Of a stretch of 64,000 nucleotides of DNA, positions 34,018 through 43,562 are shown in pieces (position 1 is the stretch's first letter; each line of letters starts with the position of its first letter). Source of the stretch: VXPQ01 sp965248175 (lineage in GTDB: Bacteria > Bacteroidota > Rhodothermia > Rhodothermales > VXPQ01); the NCBI GenBank assembly GCA_965248175.1, contig OZ252093.1, positions 1,674,001 to 1,738,000 on the forward strand. The letters run 5' to 3'. The notes beneath the pieces are model-generated. The model did no database searches, was not told the origin of the DNA, and worked only from the letters and a program-made list of their open reading frames with translations. The translations under genes and the position numbers were made by a program.

Positions 34018-35541
34018 TTACCAGAAAATCGCGTACAGCGCGACCGTGGCCAGCACGACCGCAGCGGCCATCCATTTGGCGCCGCGAGCGTGCTCCAGGT
34101 TCAGGTCCGAAACAGGGAGGGACTTCGGCTCGCTCATGGGAAGCAGCAGCCTGACGGAGGCCATGAAGATCACGAGCGCCACGAAGGTGATCATCATGTG
34201 GTGCAGGAAAGCGACATCCGGCAGCCGCCACAGCAGGAAGCCGTAGACGGGGATACCGAGAATCATGGCGGCTTTGGCCGCAATGGGGGGCGTGCGTTTC
34301 GAAATGAGCCCGAACGCAAAGGAGGCCACAATCCCGGGGGAAATGAATCCCCAGAACATCTGAATGTACCCGAAAATGCTTTCGGCGGAACCCACGACGG
34401 GCGCCCAGAGGCAGCCGACGACGACCAGTACGGCGGTGGCGATGCGGCCGATCTTCACGTAGTGCCTTGGGGCCGCGTCGGTGCGCCGGTAACGCTTGTA
34501 CAAGTCGATCGTGAAGATGGTGGCGGCGGAGTTCAGCATGGAGTCGAGCGAACTCATGATGGCGCCGAACAACGCGGCGAACATGATCCCGCTCAGCCCG
34601 GCGGGAAGCAATTCGCGGATCATCACGGGATATGCCTGGTCGGCGGTCGTTACCTGCCCCGGGAAGAGTTGTGCGGCCATGATGCCGGGAAAGACGATCA
34701 GGAAGGGGAGGACCAGTTTCAGCCCTGCCGCAAGAAAGATCCCGCGCTGTCCCTCGGCGAGATTACGGGCGGCGAGCGTGCGCTGCGTGATGAACTGGTT
34801 CAGGCCCCAGTAGAAAATCTGGGGAATCCAGAGGCCGCCTATGAAGACCGCCACCCAGGGCATCTCCTCGTGGTTCCACGGCAGCACCGTATGCAGTTTG
34901 TCGCCCGCAGCGGCCATGAACGGCTCCACGCCCCCCATGGCCTGGAACCCGAGGATCGTGATGAGCGCTCCGCCCAGCAGAAGGGCTATGCCCTGGAGCA
35001 GGTCCGACCAGACCACGGCCGCGAGGCCGCCGTAGATAGTGTAGGCGCCCGCCGTGATCCCGATCAGCCAGATACCCAGAACGATGTCTATCTCGAAGAT
35101 CGTGCCCAGCGCGAGGGCGCCGGCGTAGAGAACCGTCGCCAGCGCCACGAACACGTACGCGAGCATCATGAACGTGGCCATGATCGTGCGCGTCCCGACA
35201 TCGAAACGGTATTCGAGGTACTCGGGAATGGTGTAGATGCCCGCCTTCAGGAACTTCGGCAGGAAGAAGAGGGCCGTAATGACCAGCGCAATGGCGGCCG
35301 TCCATTCGTAGCTGGCGATGGCAAGACCCAGGTCGTACCCGCGCCCCGCCATGCCCACGAACTGCTCTGTCGAGATGTTGGAGGCGATCAGGGAGAAGCC
35401 GATCAGCCACCAGGACAGTTTACGTCCCGCAAGGAAGTAGTCTTCCGTGGTGGTTTCGTGCCGGGAGGCGTACAGCGATATCCCGATGACGACCGCGATG
35501 AACGCACAGAACGTGACGATGTCGAACGGATGCAGCGTCAT
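34018..35541 (-). CDS. Sodium:solute symporter (SSS family, sugar-type)
   Basis: 507 residues with about 13-14 hydrophobic helices. Landmarks: DYFLAGRKLSWWLIGFSLIA, SNISTEQFVGMAGRGYDLGL, the SSS signature region GGLAAVVWSDLLQGIALLLG, NQFITQRTLAARNLAEGQRG, and FGAIMSSLDSMLNSAATIFT with the Ser residues that help bind sodium. It couples sodium influx to uptake of a sugar or related solute. Its position upstream of galK makes galactose or another hexose a reasonable guess only. Confidence 0.93.
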   Translation of the reverse strand: MTLHPFDIVTFCAFIAVVIGISLYASRHETTTEDYFLAGRKLSWWLIGFSLIASNISTEQFVGMAGRGYDLGLAIASYEWTAAIALVITALFFLPKFLKAGIYTIPEYLEYRFDVGTRTIMATFMMLAYVFVALATVLYAGALALGTIFEIDIVLGIWLIGITAGAYTIYGGLAAVVWSDLLQGIALLLGGALITILGFQAMGGVEPFMAAAGDKLHTVLPWNHEEMPWVAVFIGGLWIPQIFYWGLNQFITQRTLAARNLAEGQRGIFLAAGLKLVLPFLIVFPGIMAAQLFPGQVTTADQAYPVMIRELLPAGLSGIMFAALFGAIMSSLDSMLNSAATIFTIDLYKRYRRTDAAPRHYVKIGRIATAVLVVVGCLWAPVVGSAESIFGYIQMFWGFISPGIVASFAFGLISKRTPPIAAKAAMILGIPVYGFLLWRLPDVAFLHHMMITFVALVIFMASVRLLLPMSEPKSLPVSDLNLEHARGAKWMAAAVVLATVALYAIFW

Positions 35542-35577
35542 GGCGGGGAGTACAGGGAGCGGGGAACAACAGGCGCC

Positions 35578-36030
35578 TTATCGGGAAGCGAAGATGCGCC
35601 GTCCCCCGTCTTTCTCTACGGCGACGATGTCGTACGGATCGCTGCGGAAGCCTTCCATGCCGGGGGAGCCCATCGGCATGCCGGGCACCGCAAGGCCCGC
35701 AATAGGCTCGCCTGTCTCCAGCATGCGGTGGATTTCCTCCGCGGGGACATGGCCTTCCACGAAATACCCGCCCGTGAGCGCCGTATGACAGGAGGCCAGA
35801 TCGGCAGGAACCCCGTATCGTATCTTCATGGGCGTCACGTCGGCGAGGTCCACGACCTTAACGCGGAATCCGTTTGCCTCGAGATGGTCCACCCATTTGG
35901 CGCAGCACCCGCATGTGGGTGTCTTGTACACGGTGACGCGCTGCCCTGCAGAGGAGGTGCGGGCAATGAGTACGCCGGCCGTGACGACGGCGCCCAGTAA
36001 AAACGCAACAACAAGGTACTTTTTGTTCAT
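35578..36030 (-). CDS. DUF411 periplasmic metal-binding protein
   Basis: 150 residues from ATG 36030 (MNKKYLVVAFLLGAVVTAGV), an N-terminal anchor or signal. The DUF411 core VTVYKTPTCGCCAKWVDHLE carries CxCC, and YGVPADLASCHTALTGGYFV, GHVPAEEIHRML and GLAVPGMPMGSPGME complete the pattern. Relatives are linked to copper handling. A longer in-frame start lacks a signal and is rejected. It is divergent from the multihaem cytochrome gene with about 114 bp between starts, and 36 bp upstream of the symporter. Confidence 0.9.
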   Translation of the reverse strand: MNKKYLVVAFLLGAVVTAGVLIARTSSAGQRVTVYKTPTCGCCAKWVDHLEANGFRVKVVDLADVTPMKIRYGVPADLASCHTALTGGYFVEGHVPAEEIHRMLETGEPIAGLAVPGMPMGSPGMEGFRSDPYDIVAVEKDGGRRIFASR

Positions 36031-36144
36031 GAGCGCATATACCGTACGCCCGGCGGAACGTTCCGGTGAGCCGCTGCATGAAATAGAGATGTACCCTTCT
36101 GCGAAACCACCTTCCGACGAACTGTGAAAGGTTCCGGAGAACAT

Positions 36145-38994
36145 ATGGATACGGAAGGCGAGCGTGAGAGCATTTCTTCCTCGCCTTCCCGATCGTCCCA
36201 GTCGGGTCCGCAGGGCGGGCAGGGATCAGGCCGCCGGTATACGCGGTTGCCGCAGATACAGCGCAAGATCGTGAGCGTGGTCCTGGGCGGGTATGCGGTG
36301 CTGCTGGTCAACAGCATCTTTCTCTTGCTGTTCGACCGCTCCACGGCGCTCGTCTATATGAGCAATGTGCTCCTGCACATTTGCCTGGGCATCCTGCTGA
36401 TAGCGCCTGCCGTCGCCTTCCTTGTCATGCATCTCATGAAGATGCCGATCTGGATGAACCGGCGCGCAACGAGGGCCGGCGTGTTTACGGCGCTGTCGCT
36501 GATCACCCTGTTTGTAACGGGTATTGCGCTCGTGGTCGTCGGGTCGTCTTACCGGTGGATCATGTGGACACATATCGTGACGGCGGTGACGTCCGTGGGG
36601 GGCTTCGTGCTGCACGTGTCTCTGAAGCGCGGGGTGCGCTATCATTTCCTGCAATGGGGAGACCTATGGAAACAGGGCCTGGGCGCTGCGCTCCGGCACC
36701 CGCTCAGCCTGACGGCGCTCGGCGGCGCGGTGCTGGTGGCAGGCTTCATCGTGGTGCCCTGGGCGACGACGCGCACGGGCGTGTATGTGCAGGAAGCCGC
36801 GCCGGGCGAAGCGGCTCCGGAAGAAACAGATGCGGAGGGCGCTGTCCCGGGATACGCCGCTGCGCTCACGGCTGCCCCGTTTGCACAGTCGCAGTCGGTC
36901 ATTGTGGGTGAGGAGCGCTTGCCCGACGAGGCGCTGGCCGGGTCCGCGCGCTGCGGGCAGGAAGGATGCCATCCCGACATGTATACGCAGTGGTCCGAGT
37001 CGATGCACCGCTTCTCGTCCTTCAACAACCCGTGGTACGAGAAAAGCGTCGAGGCGATGATCGCCGAGACCGGCGCCGAACCTGCGCGCTGGTGCGCATC
37101 CTGCCATGACCCGGTAGTGCTGTTCGCCGGGCGGTTCGACGAGGCGCCTGTGGATGCGGACCATTGGACGGCGCACGAGGGGATCACGTGTTTGTCATGC
37201 CATGCCGTCGAGGGGTTGCGCGATGTGCGGGGTAATGGGCGCTATGCGATCGCTTCGCCGGACGAGTATCCGTTTGCGCGCGCCGAAGAGGGGCTGGGCC
37301 AGTGGGTGCATAATGTGTTGGTGCGGGCCAAGCCTGAGCCGCACCGCCGCGCCATGCTGAAGCCGGTTCACAGGACCCCCGAGTTTTGCGGCACATGCCA
37401 CAAGGTGGGCATTCCTCCGGAAGTGAACAACTATCGCTGGAAGCGCGGGCAGGACGAATACGACAACTGGCACAACAGCGGCGTCAGCGGCAACATCGTC
37501 CGGTCGTTCTACCTCCCCGAGGCCCCCTCGAATTGCGTTTCATGCCATATGCCGCTCGAACCGTCGAGCGACATGGGGAACGACGGCGGGTTCATACGCA
37601 GTCACCGGTTCGCCGCCGCCAATACGGCGGTCCCGTTCGTCAACGAGCACCCTGCGCAACTGGCCGAGGCCCAGGAGAATCTGTCGAAAGGTATTGCACT
37701 CATTGACATCTTCCGGGTCCGGGTGAACGGGCGTACGTACGGCCCGGATCGCTCGCTGCCCGTCTTGCGGGCAGGCGACCACCTACAGGTGGACGTAGTG
37801 GTGCGCAACAAGGGTGTGGGCCATACGCTGCCCGGCGGCACGAACGATTCCAACGAGCTTTGGGTGGAGTTTCTTACGCAAGACGCCTCCGGGGAGACGC
37901 TGCTGGCTTCCGGGTTGCTTGACGCTGCCGGGCGCGTCGATTCGACAGCGCATTTTCTCGGAAGCGTGCTGGTGGACCGGCAGAGCCGGATCATCGACCG
38001 GCGCAACGTGCAGGATTGGGTGACGAATGTGTATGCGAATGTGATCGGGCCGGGTGCGGCGCGCAATGTACATTATGATTTTGTAGTGCCCCCGGGCGCC
38101 GGGATCACCTCGTTGAAGGCGAAGCTTCGGCACCGGAAGTTCAAGTGGTACCTGAATGAATGGACGTTTCGCGGTGTGCAGTATGAAGCGGATATGGAAG
38201 GGGGATATGGGGACGTCTCGTATGGCGATGCGCCGGGCGGGCATCCCTGGGTTCTGGATCCGGACAAGACGGCGCCGGTGCTGCCGCTGACCGATATGGC
38301 TGCGGACGAGCGCCGGGCCGGGGGCGCCACGCCTGATTCGCTCTCTTTCGCCTCGTCCCGCCCGCTCTGGGAGCGATGGAACGATTTCGGCATAGGGCGT
38401 CTCCTCGAAACGGATACGCGCGGGGCGATCGAAGCCTTTGAGCGGGTTGCGGAACTGGCGCCGGACAACCCGGAAGGCCCCATCAATATGGCCCGTTCGT
38501 TTATCGAGGAAGGGCAGCTGGATCGCGCCACCGAGGCGCTCCGGGAAGCCGAGCGCCGCAGCCCCGGCTATCTGAAGACGGCCTGGCTGCGCGGAGAAGT
38601 GCACAAGGCGACTGCAGAGTACGACGAGGCGCTGGACGAATGGCTGGCGGTGGAGGATGCCTATCCCGATGACCGCGTACTGCTGCTCGGTATTGGCCGG
38701 ATTCATTATCTTGCGGGCCGCTACGAAGAGGCGCTTCCGTGGTTCGACCGGGTATTGACCATCGATCCGGAAAATGTCGGCGCCCTGTACAATAGAATGC
38801 TGGCGCTCGGCGCGCTGGGACGGACCGAAGCATTTGGAGAAGCTCGTGAACGGTACGAATATCACAAGGACGACGAAAATGCGCGCGCAGTCGCGTCGCC
38901 GTACAAGCAGGCGCACCCCATGGACAACCGGGAAGCCCAGGCGCTGCACGAGCATGGATTGCATCCGGTTCGTTACCAGAGCACAGGGGATTGA
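36145..38994 (+). CDS. Membrane-anchored multihaem c-type cytochrome with C-terminal TPR repeats
   Basis: 949 residues from ATG 36145, with GGAG a few bases upstream; a GTG at 36124 is weaker. Five hydrophobic helices (~40-215) come first. The haem region follows: CGQEGCH (~270, C-x4-CH), WCASCH (~316), TCLSCH (~350), FCGTCH (~415) and NCVSCH (~464). A beta-rich domain (~520-700) and about four TPR repeats (~760-900, such as PEGPINMARSFIEEGQLDRA) end the chain. It probably passes electrons across or outside the membrane, with the TPR tail binding a partner. The CRTAC1-type lipoprotein starts 10 bp after its stop. Confidence 0.88.
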   Translation: MDTEGERESISSSPSRSSQSGPQGGQGSGRRYTRLPQIQRKIVSVVLGGYAVLLVNSIFLLLFDRSTALVYMSNVLLHICLGILLIAPAVAFLVMHLMKMPIWMNRRATRAGVFTALSLITLFVTGIALVVVGSSYRWIMWTHIVTAVTSVGGFVLHVSLKRGVRYHFLQWGDLWKQGLGAALRHPLSLTALGGAVLVAGFIVVPWATTRTGVYVQEAAPGEAAPEETDAEGAVPGYAAALTAAPFAQSQSVIVGEERLPDEALAGSARCGQEGCHPDMYTQWSESMHRFSSFNNPWYEKSVEAMIAETGAEPARWCASCHDPVVLFAGRFDEAPVDADHWTAHEGITCLSCHAVEGLRDVRGNGRYAIASPDEYPFARAEEGLGQWVHNVLVRAKPEPHRRAMLKPVHRTPEFCGTCHKVGIPPEVNNYRWKRGQDEYDNWHNSGVSGNIVRSFYLPEAPSNCVSCHMPLEPSSDMGNDGGFIRSHRFAAANTAVPFVNEHPAQLAEAQENLSKGIALIDIFRVRVNGRTYGPDRSLPVLRAGDHLQVDVVVRNKGVGHTLPGGTNDSNELWVEFLTQDASGETLLASGLLDAAGRVDSTAHFLGSVLVDRQSRIIDRRNVQDWVTNVYANVIGPGAARNVHYDFVVPPGAGITSLKAKLRHRKFKWYLNEWTFRGVQYEADMEGGYGDVSYGDAPGGHPWVLDPDKTAPVLPLTDMAADERRAGGATPDSLSFASSRPLWERWNDFGIGRLLETDTRGAIEAFERVAELAPDNPEGPINMARSFIEEGQLDRATEALREAERRSPGYLKTAWLRGEVHKATAEYDEALDEWLAVEDAYPDDRVLLLGIGRIHYLAGRYEEALPWFDRVLTIDPENVGALYNRMLALGALGRTEAFGEARERYEYHKDDENARAVASPYKQAHPMDNREAQALHEHGLHPVRYQSTGD

Positions 38995-39004
38995 GGAACG
39001 GCAG

Positions 39005-40801
39005 ATGAAGGACCAGGGCGCCGGCGTTGCCGCTTTTGCCATGTCTCCAGGCCCAGTGTTGGCTGTTGTGCTGCTTGCGGGCATAGTGTCGGCCTGCGGC
39101 GGATCGCCGGCGGAGACGGAAGAAGCCCCGGAATCCTCTTTTGCAGACCAGCTCTCGTTCGAGAACGTAACGGAGGCCGCGGGCCTCTCCGGTTTCCGCC
39201 ACGAGACAGGAGCGTTCGGACTGATCTGGTTTCCCGAATCGATGGGGTCGGGCGCCGCCTTTTTCGACTACGACGGGGACGGGTGGCAGGATATTGCGCT
39301 GGCGGGCGGAGGGCGCTGGTCCGGCGCCGGAGGTTCCGCCGTGGGCAACGAGGAGGTGCTTCCTCTCCGGCTCTACCGGAATCTCGGCGACGGCGCCTTC
39401 TCGGAGGTGACCGAGGCCGTGGGGCTGGCAGGGTTTGACGGCGTGCACGAGGTCTATGGTCTCGGTATCGCTGCTGCGGACTACGACGGGGACGGAGATC
39501 GCGACATCTACCTTTCCGCGCTGGCCGAAAACCTGCTTTTCCGCAACGACGGCGGGGGTTTTGTCGAGGTGAGCCGCGAAGCCGGCGTGGCCGGCGAGGC
39601 CGTGTGGAGTTCGTCGCCCATTTTTTTCGATGCGGACCGGGACGGGGATATCGACCTGTACGTGGGAAATTATGTGGCATGGTCTCCGGAGACGGACGTT
39701 TACTGCTCGCTCGACGGGGTGAACAAGGGATATTGCACCCCGGAAACCTATGAGGGCGTGCCGGGCCGCTTCTATCGCAACAACGGAGACGGCACGTTTG
39801 CGGACGAAACCGCCGCTGCGGGTTTTCTGCCGGCGGCGGGCAAGACGCTTGGCGTCGTGGAGCTGGATTTCAACCGGGACGGCTGGCCCGACCTGATGGT
39901 GTCGAACGATACGCAGCCCGACTATCTGTATGTGAATAACGGCGACGGTACGTTCTCGGAGAAGGGTGCGCTGAGCGGCGTCGCCTACGACGAGAACGGA
40001 AAGGCGCGCGCCGGTATGGGCGTGGATGCGGGCATTGTGGACAGCACGGGGCAAGCGACCGTGTTCGTGGGGAATTTTTCGTCGGAGATGATCGGGGTGT
40101 ACCGGCACCTGCGTGACGGGCTGTTTATCGACCGGGCCGCGGTGTCGCAGATCGGGCGCCCCTCGCTGATGACGCTCACCTTTGCTCTTTTCCTTGCGGA
40201 TTTTGATCTCGACACGGACCTCGACCTGTTTGCGGCGAACGGGCATGTGCAGCCGGAAATCGGGACGGTGCAGGACAATGTCGGCTACGAAGAGAAGCCG
40301 CACCTTTTTCTGAACCGGGGGGATGGCACGTTCGAGGATGCGGCTCCTGCACTGGGCGGGGTGTTGGCCGGGCAATTCGTGGCGCGCGGGGCTGCCGCCG
40401 CGGATTACGACCGCGACGGCGACATCGACATTCTGGTGGTCGAAAACGGGGGCGGAGCCCACCTATGGCGGAACGATCTGCTGGAGAACGGGGCCGCCAG
40501 CGCCAACGATAATCCCGTGTTTCTTCGCGTGATGCTGGAGGGAAGTGTAAGCAATCGCGAAGGTCTTTCTTCTTCCGTGGAAGTCGTGCTCGACGGCTTC
40601 CGGATGGAGCGCCGCGTCCGCACGGGGTCCAGCTACTTGTCCCAGAGCGAACTGCCGGTTACGTTCGGACTGGGAAGCCGCTCTGCTGCCGACAGCCTTA
40701 TTGTCCGGTGGCCCAGCGGCGCCGTGGATCGCTTCGCTAATGTCGAGGGCAATCGGCAGTACCGGGTCGTGGAGGGCGCCGTCCAACTGACTGCATGGTG
40801 A
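39005..40801 (+). CDS. CRTAC1 / ASPIC-UnbV family FG-GAP lipoprotein
   Basis: 598 residues from ATG 39005; lipoprotein signal (VLLAGIVSAC, lipobox Cys). Repeated FG-GAP/VCBS-type calcium-binding loops form a beta-propeller (DYDGDGWQDIALAGGG, DYDGDGDRDIYLSA, DFNRDGWPDLMVSND, DYDRDGDIDILVVENG). A C-terminal ASPIC/UnbV domain follows (VRTGSSYLSQSELPVTFGLG then SLIVRWPSG). Function of the family in bacteria is not defined; surface interaction is likely. It lies 10 bp after the cytochrome-TPR gene, strongly suggesting joint expression. The longer upstream frame overlaps the cytochrome gene and is not the start. Confidence 0.92.
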   Translation: MKDQGAGVAAFAMSPGPVLAVVLLAGIVSACGGSPAETEEAPESSFADQLSFENVTEAAGLSGFRHETGAFGLIWFPESMGSGAAFFDYDGDGWQDIALAGGGRWSGAGGSAVGNEEVLPLRLYRNLGDGAFSEVTEAVGLAGFDGVHEVYGLGIAAADYDGDGDRDIYLSALAENLLFRNDGGGFVEVSREAGVAGEAVWSSSPIFFDADRDGDIDLYVGNYVAWSPETDVYCSLDGVNKGYCTPETYEGVPGRFYRNNGDGTFADETAAAGFLPAAGKTLGVVELDFNRDGWPDLMVSNDTQPDYLYVNNGDGTFSEKGALSGVAYDENGKARAGMGVDAGIVDSTGQATVFVGNFSSEMIGVYRHLRDGLFIDRAAVSQIGRPSLMTLTFALFLADFDLDTDLDLFAANGHVQPEIGTVQDNVGYEEKPHLFLNRGDGTFEDAAPALGGVLAGQFVARGAAAADYDRDGDIDILVVENGGGAHLWRNDLLENGAASANDNPVFLRVMLEGSVSNREGLSSSVEVVLDGFRMERRVRTGSSYLSQSELPVTFGLGSRSAADSLIVRWPSGAVDRFANVEGNRQYRVVEGAVQLTAW

Positions 40802-40859
40802 GCAGGGGTTGGTTCCCTGTAAGCCCTTCAAACCCGGCGATGCGCATAGATTCCGTGCC

Positions 40860-43376
40860 ATGATACCGCAACAAGCTACTACGCCGGACTCCTCCGGGCC
40901 GGTTCGCCGGGGCAAGGCGATCTCCCGAGTCGTGCTATGGGCGCTGGTTTACGTTCTGTTCCTGCTTGGTGTAACGGTCGCCGGAGCACGCTTATATCTG
41001 GGTAAATCGATCCAGCCGCGTTCGGGCTCTGTCGAATTACCCGGCCTTTCCGCCCCGGTAATCATTGCATTCGACGACTGGGCCATTCCCCGCATCCAGG
41101 CCGAGACCGAACTCGATGCCATCCGGGCCCAGGGCTTTATACATGCCTCTGAGCGCTTGTGGCAGCTTGAATTGTATCAACGTGTGGCGCAAGGACGCCT
41201 CGCTGAGTTATTCGGTGAGCCTGCCGTTGGGGCCGACAAGTTACTCCGGACCCTTGACCTGTGGGGGGCAGCGGAGAGGGAGATGGCCACGCTTCCGAAG
41301 TCCGCCCTCGATACCCTCGAAGCCTATGCGGAGGGGGTGAACGCACGGCTGGCAAGCTGGCGCGGCCCATGGCCGCCTGAGTTCGTTATTCTGGGCATTG
41401 CCCCCCAACCGTGGAGTCCGCAGGCCTCGCTTTCCATCGCCCGCACCATGACGTTCGATTTGTCCAAATGGGAGGGGGAACTGGATCGCATCGAAGCACT
41501 CGCCCGCCTTCCCGAAACGCACCGCCCCGCGCTGGCGCCGCGTTATCCTTCCTGGGCCCCCACGATCTTGCAGGATCGTCCCGGCGAACCGGAGATATCG
41601 GACGGAGCAAAGACAGGGCCCGAAGCATCGGCGCAGAACAGGGAAGCGGTCTTTCCCGATGTCTATCGAACCCGCCTCACGGAAGTTGCACCGGCGCCTC
41701 GCAAGCCAATCGACCCTCTGGGCCTGCTTGCAGGGCTTGGTTTAACGGCGTCCAATTCATGGGCTATCGGCCCTTCCAGAACCGCTGACGGGTATCCGAT
41801 CCTTGCCAACGACACGCACCTTGACCTCCGAGCTCCCTCGACGTGGTACCTGAATGCAATCTCCGTCGAAGATTCGGATCACCATGTGGCCGGTTTCTCG
41901 ATTCCCGGAACCCATGGTGTGGTCCTGGGCCTCTCCCGGCATATGGCGTGGGGTTTAACCAATGCATCGATTGACGATGCCGATTTCGTCGCCGAGACCA
42001 TCAGCGAGGACGGCAGCAGCTATCTCGATGGCTCTGTCTGGCGTCCTCTCGAGGTCCGACGCGAACTCATCGGAGTACGCGGGCAGGAGCGGCCCGTGGA
42101 GTGGAATGTCCGCCGCACCGTTCGAGGACCAATTATTACCGATGTGATTCCTGCGGGCGGGCTTACGCTATCCATGCTTTGGACCGGATTTGTGGAGCGG
42201 GGCCCCTTCCAGTCTCTCCCGAAGATCAATCATGCCCGTACGGTTGAGGAGATGCACGCTGCCGGGCGGGGCTTCAGTCAGCCGCACCAGAACCTTGTTT
42301 ATGCTTCAACCTCGGGAAGATTGGGGTACCGCCTGATAGGTTCGGTTCCGTTGCGTCCTGCCGGAACGGTTGGGGCGACTGTCTTGTCCCCCGAGGCATG
42401 GCCCCAGGGGTGGACGGAGTACTGGGATGAGGATTCGGTCCCTGCATGGATTGATCCGCCTTCCGATTACCTCATAACAGCCAACAACCTTCAGAGTTGG
42501 GCCGTATTCGGGCACATCGGGGAGGAGTATATCCCTCCGTTTCGGGCGAAGCGTATTCATGATGTGCTTTCACACGCTTCGGAATGGACCGTTGACGACA
42601 TGCGCAGCCTGCAGCTTGACTCGCGGAGCCTGTGGGCTGGACTCACCCGGCAGCGGGCTGTTGATGCCGCTCACCGTATCGGTGCGGAGGAGCTTGCCAC
42701 CGTTCTTGAGCGCTGGGATCTCACCACCGAGCCCGAGTCGCTCGGTCCCGCTCCTTTCTTCGCCTGGCTCTACCGTCTCCGTGCCCTGATTGTGGCAGAC
42801 GAGCTTGGAGAGGATGCTGCCTTTCCGGCATTCGCTTTTGCGCAGATGCTTGAAGAAGGCGATGCTCCGGGAACTCAGTTGTCGCTCTGGGCCGATGACG
42901 TACGCACTCCCGGAATCGAAACCCTTGCACAATTAGAAGAAGAAGCGGCGCGCACGGTCGTGGGCCTTTCGGGGGTCCGCTGGAGCGAGGCGCGCCTTGA
43001 ACGATCAGTCCACCCGTTGGGACAAGTGAAAGTGCTCGACAGGCTCTTCTCGTTCCACGTCGGCCCATATCCCGCCCGTGGCGGCCCCTATACTCTGCGG
43101 GCCGCCGACCGCTCCAGTTGGTCTCCTCTTGATTCCACATCGTGGAGTATCCCGTGGATCGGGGAAGCAGGGGTCTCCCAACGCTTCGTGGCCCGGATGG
43201 CTCCGCAAGCGCCGCGCGGTTACTTTTTTCTCCCCACCGGTCAGTCCGGCAACCCTCTGGATCGTCATTACCGGGACATGGCTGCACGCTGGGGCGACGG
43301 TTTTCTGGTTGAGATTACTCCCGGGGAAGAGCTGACCTCCCCAGAGCATCTTCTGGAGCTTTTGCCTCGGCGGTAA
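40860..43376 (+). CDS. Penicillin acylase family Ntn-hydrolase
   Basis: 838 residues from ATG 40860. An N-terminal hydrophobic anchor (VLWALVYVLFLLGVTVAGAR) precedes an alpha-subunit region (VIIAFDDWAIPRIQAETELD, GFIHASERLWQLELYQRVAQ), and the autocatalytic junction at GLTASNSWAIGPSRT has the nucleophile Ser near 298. The beta-subunit follows with NDTHLDLRAPSTWYLN, WGLTNASIDDADFV and a late GQSGNPLDRHYRDMAARWGD. The enzyme cleaves amide side chains (beta-lactams, N-acyl homoserine lactones or N-acyl amino acids; choice not possible). Likely envelope location. Confidence 0.93.
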   Translation: MIPQQATTPDSSGPVRRGKAISRVVLWALVYVLFLLGVTVAGARLYLGKSIQPRSGSVELPGLSAPVIIAFDDWAIPRIQAETELDAIRAQGFIHASERLWQLELYQRVAQGRLAELFGEPAVGADKLLRTLDLWGAAEREMATLPKSALDTLEAYAEGVNARLASWRGPWPPEFVILGIAPQPWSPQASLSIARTMTFDLSKWEGELDRIEALARLPETHRPALAPRYPSWAPTILQDRPGEPEISDGAKTGPEASAQNREAVFPDVYRTRLTEVAPAPRKPIDPLGLLAGLGLTASNSWAIGPSRTADGYPILANDTHLDLRAPSTWYLNAISVEDSDHHVAGFSIPGTHGVVLGLSRHMAWGLTNASIDDADFVAETISEDGSSYLDGSVWRPLEVRRELIGVRGQERPVEWNVRRTVRGPIITDVIPAGGLTLSMLWTGFVERGPFQSLPKINHARTVEEMHAAGRGFSQPHQNLVYASTSGRLGYRLIGSVPLRPAGTVGATVLSPEAWPQGWTEYWDEDSVPAWIDPPSDYLITANNLQSWAVFGHIGEEYIPPFRAKRIHDVLSHASEWTVDDMRSLQLDSRSLWAGLTRQRAVDAAHRIGAEELATVLERWDLTTEPESLGPAPFFAWLYRLRALIVADELGEDAAFPAFAFAQMLEEGDAPGTQLSLWADDVRTPGIETLAQLEEEAARTVVGLSGVRWSEARLERSVHPLGQVKVLDRLFSFHVGPYPARGGPYTLRAADRSSWSPLDSTSWSIPWIGEAGVSQRFVARMAPQAPRGYFFLPTGQSGNPLDRHYRDMAARWGDGFLVEITPGEELTSPEHLLELLPRR

Positions 43377-43562
43377 CGGTAGACGTGCTATTTTACATGG
43401 TGTTTCATCCCCATCGGGCATATGTTTCGCCCAGGCAGGGGACACAGGATGTATTACTATCCACTCATGGAGATGCAATCACGAGTACGTCCGGCTACGT
43501 ACACAGTCTGCAGGACACACTGATATATTAGATATATTACCTGATCCGCTTACTCTCTTGCA

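Noticed and set aside
33982..36000. Long plus-strand open frame (672 codons) opposite the symporter and DUF411
   Set aside because: The composition (Gln/His/Arg/Gly-rich without hydrophobic core) is that of antisense of membrane helices; the minus-strand genes are clear.
38501..40462. Long minus-strand open frame (653 codons) opposite the CRTAC1 gene
   Set aside because: It is a shadow of Asp/Gly-rich FG-GAP coding DNA and has no domain.
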